DNA from: UBA7185 sp964606855
GTDB lineage: Bacteria > Bacillota > Peptococcia > Peptococcales > Peptococcaceae
DNA: 64,000 nt
Direction of reading: 5' to 3'
NCBI GenBank assembly: GCA_964606855.1
Contig: CAZSHM010000001.1
Span: 88,517-152,516 of the forward strand
Shown here: positions 9,098 through 16,768 of the stretch, one piece after another
Layout of the letters: the number at the start of each line of letters is the position of its first letter
How positions within the stretch are numbered: the first letter of the stretch is position 1
Notes under the pieces: generated by a model
The model's input: the letters and a program-made list of their open reading frames with translations, nothing else
Told to the model about the DNA's origin: nothing
Databases searched by the model: none
Made by a program: the position numbers and the translations under genes

Positions 9098-10039
9098 TCA
9101 CTTCCGCTTGCGGGCGATGACGCCTTTCGCCGCCCGCGCGATCCGCTCCGGCGTCAGGCCGTACTTTTCCAGCAGCGCGTCGGGCTGCCCCGACTCGCCG
9201 AAACAGTCCATGACGCCTACCCGCGCCATCGGTAGCGGACAGTGCTCCGCCAGGGCCTCCGCCACGGCGCTGCCCAGGCCGCCGTAGATGCTGTGTTCCT
9301 CGCAGGTGACCACCGCGCCGGTCTTCTGCGCGGAAGAGAGGAGCAGTGCCGTGTCCAGCGGCTTGATCGTGCTGAGGTTGATCACGGCGGCGGAGATCCC
9401 CTCCGCGGCCAGGAGCGCCGCCGCCTCCAGCGCTTTGCCGACCATGAGGCCGGTGCCCACCAGGGTGACGTCCGCGCCGTCCCGCAGGAGGATGCCCCTG
9501 CCGATCGCAAAACGGTAGGTCTCGTCAAACAGCACCGGGACTTTGGGCCGCCCCAGACGGATATAGACCGGCCCCTCGTATTCGGCGGCGGCCAGCACGG
9601 CCTGCCGCGTCTCCACGCCGTCGGCGGGGACCAGAACCGTCATGTTCGGAATCGTGCGCATGAGCGCGATATCCTCCAGCATCTGATGCGAGCCGCCGTC
9701 CTCCCCCACGGTGAGGCCCGCGTGCGTGGCGGCGATTTTCACATTGAGCCGGGGATAGGCGATGGAATTGCGAATCTGGTCGTAGGCGCGGCCCACGGCG
9801 AAGACCGCGAAGCTGCTCGCGAACGGAATCTTTCCTGCCGCGGCGAAACCGGCAGCCGTGCCCAGCAGATTCTGTTCCGCGATCCCCAGGTTGAAAAAGC
9901 GCTCGGGGTAGGCCTTCTGGAAATCGCTCGTCTTGGTGGATTTTGACAGGTCGGCGTCCAGCACGACCACGTCGGGGTTGCGCGCACCCAACTCGACCAG
10001 GGCCTGGCCGTAGGCGTCCCGGGTTGCAATCTTGTTCAT
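9098..10039 (-). CDS. Transketolase, C-terminal (pyrimidine-binding) subunit
   Basis: 313 aa. Second half of a split transketolase that transfers two-carbon units between sugar phosphates. It has DADLSKSTKTSDFQKAYPER, the pyrimidine-domain RFFNLGIAEQNLLGTAAGFA, THAGLTVGEDGGSHQ, and a C-terminal transketolase fold (TCEEHSIYGGLGSAVAE). It lies 15 nt after the N-terminal half on the same strand with a GAGGAGGG site. A DXS-like or other split ThDP enzyme is less likely because both halves match the split-transketolase pattern. Confidence 0.92.
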   Translation of the reverse strand: MNKIATRDAYGQALVELGARNPDVVVLDADLSKSTKTSDFQKAYPERFFNLGIAEQNLLGTAAGFAAAGKIPFASSFAVFAVGRAYDQIRNSIAYPRLNVKIAATHAGLTVGEDGGSHQMLEDIALMRTIPNMTVLVPADGVETRQAVLAAAEYEGPVYIRLGRPKVPVLFDETYRFAIGRGILLRDGADVTLVGTGLMVGKALEAAALLAAEGISAAVINLSTIKPLDTALLLSSAQKTGAVVTCEEHSIYGGLGSAVAEALAEHCPLPMARVGVMDCFGESGQPDALLEKYGLTPERIARAAKGVIARKRK

Positions 10040-10054
10040 GGCTCCGTCCCTCCT

Positions 10055-10969
10055 CTAGTTCAGCTCGCGCAGCGCGGCGGCCACTTGTTCCGCGTCGGGG
10101 GCGCTGCCGTGCCAGCCCGCCTGGTTCTCCATGAAGGACACGCCCCTGCCCTTGACCGTCCTGGCGAGGATCAGACTGGGCCGGCCCCGCTCCGCCTTGG
10201 CGCGCCGGACGGCCCAGGCGATCTGCGCAAAGTCGTGCCCGTCGATCACGTAGACGTTCCAGCCGAAGGCGGCAAATTTGGCGTCGATCGGGTTGGGGGA
10301 GAGCACTTCGTCGATGCTGCCGTCGATCTGCAGACCGTTGTTGTCCACAAAGGCGATGAGATGATCCAGCTTGTAGTGCGCGGCCGACATCGCGGCTTCC
10401 CACACCTGGCCCTCCTCCAGTTCGCCGTCGCCCAGCAGGACGTAGGTATAGTTGTCGCGCCCGTCCAGCCGGGAGGCCAGCGCCAGCCCCGTGGCCGCGG
10501 AAAATCCCGTGCCCAGGGAGCCCGTGGAGAGTTCCACGCCCGGCACTTTTTTCATATCCGGGTGTCCCTGCAGGCGGGAATCCAGCTGGCGCAGGGTGTC
10601 CAGCTCCTCCGGCGGGAAGAAGCCGCGCCGCGCGAGCGCGGCGTACAGCACAGGGGCCGCGTGGCCCTTCGAGAGGACAAAGCGGTCGCGGTCCTCCCAT
10701 TTCGGCGCGGCGGGATCGATGCGCATTTCCGCAAAGTAGAGGTAGGTCACGATCTCCACGGCGGAGAGCGATCCTCCCGGATGCCCCGACTTGGCGCGCC
10801 CGATCATACGGATGATGTCGCGCCGGATTTCCCTGGCCTGCGCCTTCAGCCTCTCCTCTATCTGCGGATCCCGTTCGAGCTCCGCCTTCTCCGGATGCCG
10901 CACAGAGCCGCAGGAAGCGTGCCGTTCTCCTTCGCGCGCAGCCTGCGCGCGCGCTGTATCTTCATTCAC
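10055..10969 (-). CDS. Transketolase, N-terminal (ThDP-binding) subunit
   Basis: 304 aa from the GTG at 10969. Contains SGHPGGSLSAVEI, FVLSKGHAAPVLYAALA and the ThDP signature GDGELEEGQVWEA with the distal NN. The GTG is preferred because AAGGGGGA (10976-10983) lies at good distance. The longer frame opens at an ATG (11038) that sits inside the predicted -10 box, so it cannot be translated from that promoter. The first about 45 residues are polar, charged and poorly conserved. Paired with the C-terminal half for the non-oxidative pentose-phosphate pathway. Confidence 0.92.
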   Translation of the reverse strand: MNEDTARAQAAREGERHASCGSVRHPEKAELERDPQIEERLKAQAREIRRDIIRMIGRAKSGHPGGSLSAVEIVTYLYFAEMRIDPAAPKWEDRDRFVLSKGHAAPVLYAALARRGFFPPEELDTLRQLDSRLQGHPDMKKVPGVELSTGSLGTGFSAATGLALASRLDGRDNYTYVLLGDGELEEGQVWEAAMSAAHYKLDHLIAFVDNNGLQIDGSIDEVLSPNPIDAKFAAFGWNVYVIDGHDFAQIAWAVRRAKAERGRPSLILARTVKGRGVSFMENQAGWHGSAPDAEQVAAALRELN

Positions 10970-11036
10970 TGCAATATCCCCCTTATCTCCGCTCCGCGCG
11001 CCGGGACGCGCGGAGCGCTGCGAATCTTCCGGATTC

Positions 11037-11065
11037 ATTATACCATAGCCCGATACGCTTGTTTA
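11037..11065 (-). promoter_or_regulatory. Promoter of the transketolase operon
   Basis: Read on the minus strand: TAAACA (11065-11060), a 17-nt spacer and TATAAT (11042-11037). It faces away from the hutP promoter. The predicted start site near 11030 excludes an ATG start at 11038. Confidence 0.65.
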
Positions 11066-11145
11066 GGGTGAACGCAAAAAAATTTATCGCTATGGATTCG
11101 ATAACGCAATTTTATCCCGGAAGAAAAGGCGGAAAAATAAAAGGA

Positions 11146-11174
11146 TTGCAGAAGAGCGGGCGGTTACGTATAAT
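11146..11174 (+). promoter_or_regulatory. Promoter of the hutP-like/cmk unit
   Basis: TTGCAG (11146-11151), a 17-nt spacer and TATAAT (11169-11174), about 75 nt before the hutP-like ATG. Confidence 0.65.
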
Positions 11175-11249
11175 GAGAAGAGACACGGAAAATTTAGGAA
11201 GTCCTCTCGGATCGAGGGATCCGATGGGACAGAAACGGCGGGTGAGAGC

Positions 11250-11675
11250 ATGGCCTCCGGCACGACCTACGGGAGCAAAGCCGTCGCCAAGGTGGCGCTG
11301 CGCATGGCGCTGACCGAGACGCGGGAGGAAGAAGGACAGGAAAAGCGGAAGAACGCACAGCTGGGGATCCGCAGCGCGGCGGTGGATTTCGGCGGCGCGT
11401 ATCTGGAGATCATCAACAAGATTGTGGAACACGCGATTGTGGCGGGCAAGCGCGAGGGCCTTATCGGGGACACGCACTCCGAGGAGGGCGCTGTCGCGGG
11501 GGCGGCGCGCGAGGCGCTCTCGCAGATCCAGAACAAGGCCATCGGCCTCAATGTGGGCGGCAAACTCGGCCTGGCTCGGTATCAGGATCATCTGAGCATC
11601 GCGGTGTTCCTGGGCGTGGGGCTGCTCCATCTGGACGAAGTGGCGGTAGGCCTGGCGCACCGGACCATCTCTTGA
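11250..11675 (+). CDS. hutP: HutP-family RNA-binding regulator
   Basis: 141 aa. The body GIRSAAVDFGGAYLEIINKI, GLIGDTHSEEGAVAGAAREA, GGKLGLARYQDHLSIAVFLG and the end HLDEVAVGLAHRTI match the HutP family. In Bacillus, HutP is a histidine- and metal-activated mRNA-binding antiterminator of the histidine-utilisation operon. No hut genes are visible here; the neighbour is cmk, so the target RNA is probably elsewhere and the ligand is uncertain. The ATG at 11250 has only a weak GGCGGGTGAG site. Function assigned by family only. Confidence 0.85.
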   Translation: MASGTTYGSKAVAKVALRMALTETREEEGQEKRKNAQLGIRSAAVDFGGAYLEIINKIVEHAIVAGKREGLIGDTHSEEGAVAGAAREALSQIQNKAIGLNVGGKLGLARYQDHLSIAVFLGVGLLHLDEVAVGLAHRTIS

Positions 11676-11763
11676 AAGAAATACCGCTGTGCGCGCCCGG
11701 AGAAAGAGCCGAGAACGGCGCGGAGGGAAGCGCACAGCGCGGACAGCGCAAGGAGGGTGCGAG

Positions 11764-12441
11764 TTGGAGGAACAAGGAAAGCAGGAAGCGCACCGGCCGG
11801 TACAGGTTGCCATCGACGGGCCGGCCGGCGCGGGAAAAAGTTCGGTCGCGAAGGCGCTGGCCGCGCGGCTGGGCTATGTGCATCTGGATACCGGCGCGAT
11901 GTACCGGGCGGTGACGTGGCTGGCCTTAAAGCGCGGGGTCGCGTTCGACGACGAGGCCGCCATGCGCGAACTTCTGGACGGGCTGCGGCTGGAATTTCAG
12001 GGACAGAGGCTCTTCTGCAACGGCGAGGACGTGACAGAGGCCATCCGCGAGAATGCGATCTCGGCCAATGTGTCGGCGGTGGCCATGCTGCCCGAGGTGC
12101 GGCAGGCGCTGGTGGCGGAGCAGCGGCGCATCGCGGCGGGACGCGATGTGCTGATGGACGGGCGCGACATCGGCACCAAAGTGCTGCCGGACGCGCAGTA
12201 CAAATTCTTTTTGACGGCCTCCCTGGAGGAGCGGGCGCGCCGCCGCTGCCTGGAACTGCGGGAGAAGGGCGTGGAGATCGGCCAGGAGGAGATGGAGCGG
12301 GAGATCGCCCTGCGGGACGAGAAAGATTCACACCGCGCCGTATCGCCCCTGGTGCAGGCGGAGGACGCCGAGCGGATCGACACGACCGATCTGACCTTCG
12401 ACGAGGTTGTGGAAAAACTTTTTCACAAGATTCAAAAATAA
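11764..12441 (+). CDS. cmk: Cytidylate kinase
   Basis: 225 aa, normal length. Phosphorylates CMP/dCMP using ATP. P-loop VAIDGPAGAGKSSVAKALA at the N-terminus, GYVHLDTGAMYRAVTWLAL, the DGRDIGTKVLPDA segment and the R-rich LID region follow in order. The TTG at 11764 is chosen because AAGGAGG (11750-11756) lies 7 nt upstream and gives the family length; the frame stays open further upstream to an ATG at 11689. It precedes ispH-S1, a common Firmicutes order, but a separate promoter lies between them. Confidence 0.95.
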   Translation: MEEQGKQEAHRPVQVAIDGPAGAGKSSVAKALAARLGYVHLDTGAMYRAVTWLALKRGVAFDDEAAMRELLDGLRLEFQGQRLFCNGEDVTEAIRENAISANVSAVAMLPEVRQALVAEQRRIAAGRDVLMDGRDIGTKVLPDAQYKFFLTASLEERARRRCLELREKGVEIGQEEMEREIALRDEKDSHRAVSPLVQAEDAERIDTTDLTFDEVVEKLFHKIQK

Positions 12442-12444
12442 CTA

Positions 12445-12473
12445 TTTCACTTCTCCCGTTTATTCGCTATAAT
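12445..12473 (+). promoter_or_regulatory. Promoter of ispH-S1
   Basis: TTTCAC (12445-12450), a 17-nt spacer and TATAAT (12468-12473), just after the cmk stop. Confidence 0.65.
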
Positions 12474-12522
12474 AAAAGATAAGCACTTTTTTATATTTAT
12501 CTCATAAGAAGGAGCTGATGGA

Positions 12523-14526
12523 GTGAATTTTCAGATAGCTCCCCATGCAGGCTTCTGTTTTGGTGTGAAAATGGCCATCCAAAAAGGAGAAGAGCTGGTG
12601 CAGGAAGGCTATGCCCCCATCGCCACGCTGGGTCCCCTGATTCATAACCCGCAGGAGGTTCAGCGGCTGGAGCGTCTGGGAATTTTTGCGCGGGCCGGCT
12701 TCGAGGAGGTGCGCGAGCGGACGGTTCTGATCCGCACGCACGGCGTCGCCCCCTCTGTCTACGAGGAAGCGGCCGCCCGCGGTCTCACGGTCTACGACTG
12801 CACCTGTCCTTTTGTCAATAAAGTGCAGCGGATCGCGCATGGACACAGTCAGAACGGATATCTTGTGCTGATCCTTGGAAACCGCGATCACCCGGAAGTT
12901 CAGGGAATTCTCGGCTGGGCCGGGGAGGGCGGCGTCGCTTTTCAGGACATCGCCGAGCTGGAGCAGCTGGATCTCCGGGGGCGCAAAGTCTGCCTGGTCG
13001 CGCAGACAACGGAGAATCTGGACCGCTTTGAGCAGGCGGTACAAACCTTGGAGCAGTGCGGGATCGGAGAGCTGGCAGTGTACAACACCATCTGTTCGGC
13101 AACACGGGAACGGCAGAGCGCCGCGTTGGCGTTGGCCAAGACGGTGGACTTGATGCTGGTGATTGGCGGCTCCAACAGTGCCAACACGCAAAAGCTGGCG
13201 GCACTGTGCAGGCAGCACTGCCGCACAGAACAGATCGAGTCGGCCGGCGAGATAGACAGGCGCTGGTTCGACGGGATCGAAAAAGTAGGGATTACGGCAG
13301 GCGCATCGACGCCTGACTGGATAATTAGGGAGGTCACTTTAACAATGGAAGAACAAATGACGATGGAGCAGGGTTTGGAGAACTACGGGATTCTGGGAGG
13401 TGTCGGCCGCAACGACATCGTGACGGGCACGGTCGTGAAGATCGACAACGATGAGATTCTGGTGGACATCGGCGGAAAATCCGAGGGGATCCTTCCTGTG
13501 CGCGAGCTGAGTTTCGCCAAGAACGTGGCGCCGGAGGACGTCGTCAAGGTCGGCGATGAGATCCGAGTGATGATCATCAAGGAGGAGAACAGCGAGGGCA
13601 ACGTGCTGCTCTCCAAGCGGAGAGTCGACCAGGCCGACGCGATGGCCAAGCTGGAGGAGATCTACAACGAGGGCGGCACCGTGGAGGCGCCGGTCATCGA
13701 CGTCGTCAAGGGCGGCGTGATCGTCGATGTCGGGGTCAGAGGCTTTGTGCCCGCGTCCCGTCTGGCGCTGCGCTATGTGGAGGATATCAAATCTTTCGTG
13801 GGACAGACGCTGAAGCTGAAGATCATCAAGTTTGAGCCGGAAGCCAGACGGATCGTGCTCTCCCACAGAGAGATTCTGGAGGAAGAGGAGAAGGCGCGCA
13901 AGGAAGCCCTGTGGAACGAGCTGGAAGTCGGACAGGTGCGGAAGGGCATTGTCAGGCGCCTGGCTTCGTTCGGCGCCTTTGTGGATCTGGGCGGCGTCGA
14001 CGGGCTGCTCCATGTCTCCGAGATGGGCTGGGGCCGCGTGAAGAACCCCGGCGATGTGGTGAAGACCGGTCAGGAGATCGAGGTGTATGTGCTGGCGCTG
14101 GACCGCGAGAAGGGGAAGATCTCCCTCGGCTTAAAGCAGCTGCTGCCCAATCCGTGGGATACCGCCGCCGAGAAGTATGCGATCGGCAGCATTGTGGAAG
14201 GCACCGTTGTGCGCTTGGTGCCGTTCGGCGCGTTCGTGCAGCTGGAGGATGGTGTGGACGGCCTGGTGCACATCTCCCAGATCGCGTGGGAGCGCGTGGA
14301 AAAGGTTGAGGATGCGCTGCAGGTCGGGCAGAAGATCAAGGCCAAGGTGCTGGATCTGGATCTGGACAAGCAGAAGATCAGCCTGAGCATCAAACAGGCG
14401 ACGGAGCGGGCGCCGAAAACCGCCGCGCCGGCGGCGGAACCGGAACCCGCGCCGGAGGATCAGATCCCCGTGGTTCAGGAAGAGATGAAGAGCACGATCG
14501 GCGATGTGTTCCCGATCGAGGAATAG
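12523..14526 (+). CDS. ispH: Bifunctional IspH (HMBPP reductase) / ribosomal protein S1 fusion
   Basis: 667 aa. Residues 1 to about 273 are IspH, the 4Fe-4S enzyme that makes IPP and DMAPP in the last MEP-pathway step: cluster cysteines C12 (HAGFCFGV), C95 (CTCPFV) and C191 (NTICSATRERQ), plus substrate residues H41, H73 and DHPEV. From about 297 there are four S1 RNA-binding motifs (about 297-367, 382-455, 470-540, 555-625); the last two carry the classic SFGAFVDL and PFGAFVQL. An Ala/Pro/Glu tail follows. The GTG at 12523 has AAGGAG at 12509-12514. The fusion is known in some clostridia and negativicutes. A stand-alone S1 is not seen in the window. Confidence 0.95.
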   Translation: MNFQIAPHAGFCFGVKMAIQKGEELVQEGYAPIATLGPLIHNPQEVQRLERLGIFARAGFEEVRERTVLIRTHGVAPSVYEEAAARGLTVYDCTCPFVNKVQRIAHGHSQNGYLVLILGNRDHPEVQGILGWAGEGGVAFQDIAELEQLDLRGRKVCLVAQTTENLDRFEQAVQTLEQCGIGELAVYNTICSATRERQSAALALAKTVDLMLVIGGSNSANTQKLAALCRQHCRTEQIESAGEIDRRWFDGIEKVGITAGASTPDWIIREVTLTMEEQMTMEQGLENYGILGGVGRNDIVTGTVVKIDNDEILVDIGGKSEGILPVRELSFAKNVAPEDVVKVGDEIRVMIIKEENSEGNVLLSKRRVDQADAMAKLEEIYNEGGTVEAPVIDVVKGGVIVDVGVRGFVPASRLALRYVEDIKSFVGQTLKLKIIKFEPEARRIVLSHREILEEEEKARKEALWNELEVGQVRKGIVRRLASFGAFVDLGGVDGLLHVSEMGWGRVKNPGDVVKTGQEIEVYVLALDREKGKISLGLKQLLPNPWDTAAEKYAIGSIVEGTVVRLVPFGAFVQLEDGVDGLVHISQIAWERVEKVEDALQVGQKIKAKVLDLDLDKQKISLSIKQATERAPKTAAPAAEPEPAPEDQIPVVQEEMKSTIGDVFPIEE

Positions 14527-14588
14527 AGTGCGGGAGCACGCGCGCAGAACGCCTGCGCGCGGCATCGCTACAGCGCGCGTAACGCCGT

Positions 14589-14625
14589 GCCGCTGGGACG
14601 AACCAATCGTCCCGGCGGCATTTTT
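14589..14625 (+). terminator. Rho-independent terminator of ispH-S1
   Basis: GCCGCTGGGACGA (14589-14601) pairs with TCGTCCCGGCGGC (14607-14619) around a short loop, followed by ATTTTTG. Confidence 0.88.
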
Positions 14626-14999
14626 GTTGCCCTGGCTTTGGCCGGAACCTGTCCTGAAAGCCGGCGGATACCGCGGTGCGCCGCCGGAACTGTTTCCCTC
14701 CCGCGGATTCGCGGGGTCGGGCGTTCGGCCGGGCCGTGCTCTTTTCAGCGATGAATACAGTATTTTTTTGCGGCGGCGCGCGGCGGGGATGCGCGCCGTC
14801 GGCGTGTGCCGCTGTGCCGCCAGGCGCCGCAGGGGCGCACAGAGGTGCATGAAAACGCGCATTTTAAGGGCCCCAGCGGCTTTCTTCCTTCGCGGCCGGA
14901 AGCGCTGCGCGCACCGGATGCGCCGGAAACGCGCGAAGGAGGATTCAAAATACAACCGCGCGGGTATGTATCAAATTAGTATTCATTATGAAAAGGGGC
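14626..14999 (+). other. Gene-free spacer
   Basis: About 370 nt between the ispH-S1 terminator and the next promoter. GC-rich with several short inverted repeats (GCGGCGGCGCGCGGCG types). Short open frames cross it on both strands but none has a ribosome binding site or recognisable protein. I see nothing functional apart from the promoter at its right edge. Confidence 0.5.
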
Positions 15000-15028
15000 T
15001 TGCAATTTCCCCGGAGGTTTAGTATGAT
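15000..15028 (+). promoter_or_regulatory. Promoter of the AGCS symporter gene
   Basis: TTGCAA (15000-15005), a 17-nt spacer and TATGAT (15023-15028). The predicted start near 15035 leaves a 60-nt leader. Confidence 0.75.
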
Positions 15029-15046
15029 GTGTACATCTAAGAGACG

Positions 15047-15069
15047 AATGTCCACCTTGCGTGGACATT
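15047..15069 (+). promoter_or_regulatory. Perfect inverted repeat in the symporter leader
   Basis: AATGTCCAC (15047-15055), loop CTTGC, then GTGGACATT (15061-15069). The repeat is 12-35 nt downstream of the predicted start site and just before the purine-rich ribosome binding site (about 15079-15092). It could be a repressor operator or an RNA hairpin. No T-run follows, so it is not a terminator. Confidence 0.6.
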
Positions 15070-15094
15070 GTCTAATTTAAGGGGGGAAAGGGAC

Positions 15095-16501
15095 ATGTTA
15101 GAAACAGTTGTGGGCGTCATTGAAACGGTCAACGGGGCGATCAACAGTTTTGTCTGGGGACCTGTCATGCTGATTCTGCTGGTCGGAACCGGCGTTTACC
15201 TGACGGTGCGCGCGGGTTTCCCGCAGATCCTCAAGCTCGGCACGATCCTGAAAGCCACGGTGGGCAGCCTGTTCAAGCCGTCGTCCCACAAGAAGGATGC
15301 GTCCAGCATTTCGCCGTACCAGGCCGTGGCGACGGCGCTTGCCTCTACGGTCGGCACCGGCAACATCACCGGCGTGGCGACCGCCATCGTGGCCGGCGGT
15401 CCGGGCGCGGTGTTCTGGATGTGGGTGAGTGCGCTCTTCGGCACCATGACCAAGTTCGCGGAGGTCACGCTGGCCGTGAAATTCCGCCAGAAGAACGAGC
15501 GCGGGGAGTATGTCGGCGGTCCGATGTACTACATTGAGAAAGGGCTGCACATGAAATGGCTGGCGGTGATCTTCGCCATCTTCGCCACGCTGGCGTCCTT
15601 CGGCATCGGCAACATGACGCAGGCCAACTCCATCGCCGCCGCGCTGGATTCCACACTGGGCATCAGCCCATCCATCACAGGCATTGTGGTGATGGTGCTT
15701 GTCGCGGTGGTCATCCTGGGCGGAATCAAGCGCATCGCGCAGGTCACGGAGAAACTGGTGCCCATCATGGGCGTCATCTATGTGGTGCTGGGGCTTGTCG
15801 TCATCGTGATGAACATCGGGCAGCTCCCGGCGGCCTTTGCCACCATCATCCAGGGCGCGTTCGCTCCGCAGGCAGTCGGGGGCGGCATTCTGGGCTACAC
15901 CGTGATGAACGCCATCCGCTACGGCTTCGCCCGCGGCGTATTCTCCAACGAGGCCGGCTTAGGCAGCGCGCCGATCGCCCATGCGGCCTCCAGCACGCAG
16001 GAGCCTGTCCGCCAGGGCATGTGGGGCGCGTTTGAAGTCATCTTCGATACCTTCATCATCTGCAGCATTACGGGCCTGGTGGTTGTCATGAGCGGATTGT
16101 GGGCCGATCCCAGCCTGGGGCTGGACGGCGCGGCGCTCTCTATCGCGGCGTTTTCCCAGCATGCCGGCGTGTTCGGCACGGTCGGGGTCACCATCGGCAC
16201 GATTCTGTTCGCCCTCTCCACCCTGCTGGGCTGGAGCTACTACGGCGAAAAATCGATCGAGTACCTCTTCAAGGGCACCTCGCTGGTCGGCGGCGTCAAG
16301 CTGGCGTATAAGCTTGTCTTCATCGTGCTGGTCTATGTGGGTTCCGTCGGCGGTCTGCATTTGATCTGGGACATCGCCGACACCTTAAACGGTCTGATGG
16401 CCATCCCCAACCTGATCGCGCTGATTCTGCTGAGCGGTCTCGTCACGAAGATGGTGCGGGAGTATTTTGTCGATCTGAAGAACGGCAAGAAAGAACTGTA
16501 A
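15095..16501 (+). CDS. Sodium:alanine/glycine symporter (AGCS family)
   Basis: 468 aa, about 11 membrane helices. Imports small neutral amino acids with Na+. The family signatures SPYQAVATALASTVGTGNITGVATA, WMWVSALFGTMTKFAEV and the late GLGSAPIAHAAS are present (AlsT/DagA type). The ATG at 15095 follows AAGGGGGGAAAGGG; an upstream in-frame TTG (15068) lies inside the inverted repeat and is not favoured. It stands alone between its own promoter and terminator. Confidence 0.93.
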   Translation: MLETVVGVIETVNGAINSFVWGPVMLILLVGTGVYLTVRAGFPQILKLGTILKATVGSLFKPSSHKKDASSISPYQAVATALASTVGTGNITGVATAIVAGGPGAVFWMWVSALFGTMTKFAEVTLAVKFRQKNERGEYVGGPMYYIEKGLHMKWLAVIFAIFATLASFGIGNMTQANSIAAALDSTLGISPSITGIVVMVLVAVVILGGIKRIAQVTEKLVPIMGVIYVVLGLVVIVMNIGQLPAAFATIIQGAFAPQAVGGGILGYTVMNAIRYGFARGVFSNEAGLGSAPIAHAASSTQEPVRQGMWGAFEVIFDTFIICSITGLVVVMSGLWADPSLGLDGAALSIAAFSQHAGVFGTVGVTIGTILFALSTLLGWSYYGEKSIEYLFKGTSLVGGVKLAYKLVFIVLVYVGSVGGLHLIWDIADTLNGLMAIPNLIALILLSGLVTKMVREYFVDLKNGKKEL

Positions 16502-16560
16502 TATCGGCGCAATCCCTTTTTCTCCAAGATGGATCGGCTGCGCGGTTTTTGCGCCCGACG

Positions 16561-16602
16561 GCGGGCACGGTGGAACGTTTTTCTGCCGTGCCCGCTTTTT
16601 TT
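16561..16602 (+). terminator. Rho-independent terminator after the symporter
   Basis: GCGGGCACGG (16561-16570) pairs with CCGTGCCCGC (16586-16595), followed by seven T. Confidence 0.9.
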
Positions 16603-16685
16603 GGTGCGCCCGGCGGCGCGGAAGCGCAGACCAGGCGGAATGGTAAAAAATCCGCCCCGTACCAAGTGCCGCCCGGCAAAAAAGC

Positions 16686-16714
16686 TTGTCAAGACAGGCG
16701 GAAATGATTATAAT
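16686..16714 (+). promoter_or_regulatory. Promoter of cydAB
   Basis: TTGTCA (16686-16691), a 17-nt spacer and TATAAT (16709-16714). No Rex or FNR palindrome was identified by eye around it. Confidence 0.75.
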
Positions 16715-16768
16715 AACCTTGCGGCAGAAAGACAGCAGGATTATTTTTTCTAGCAGGGGGGAGATTGT

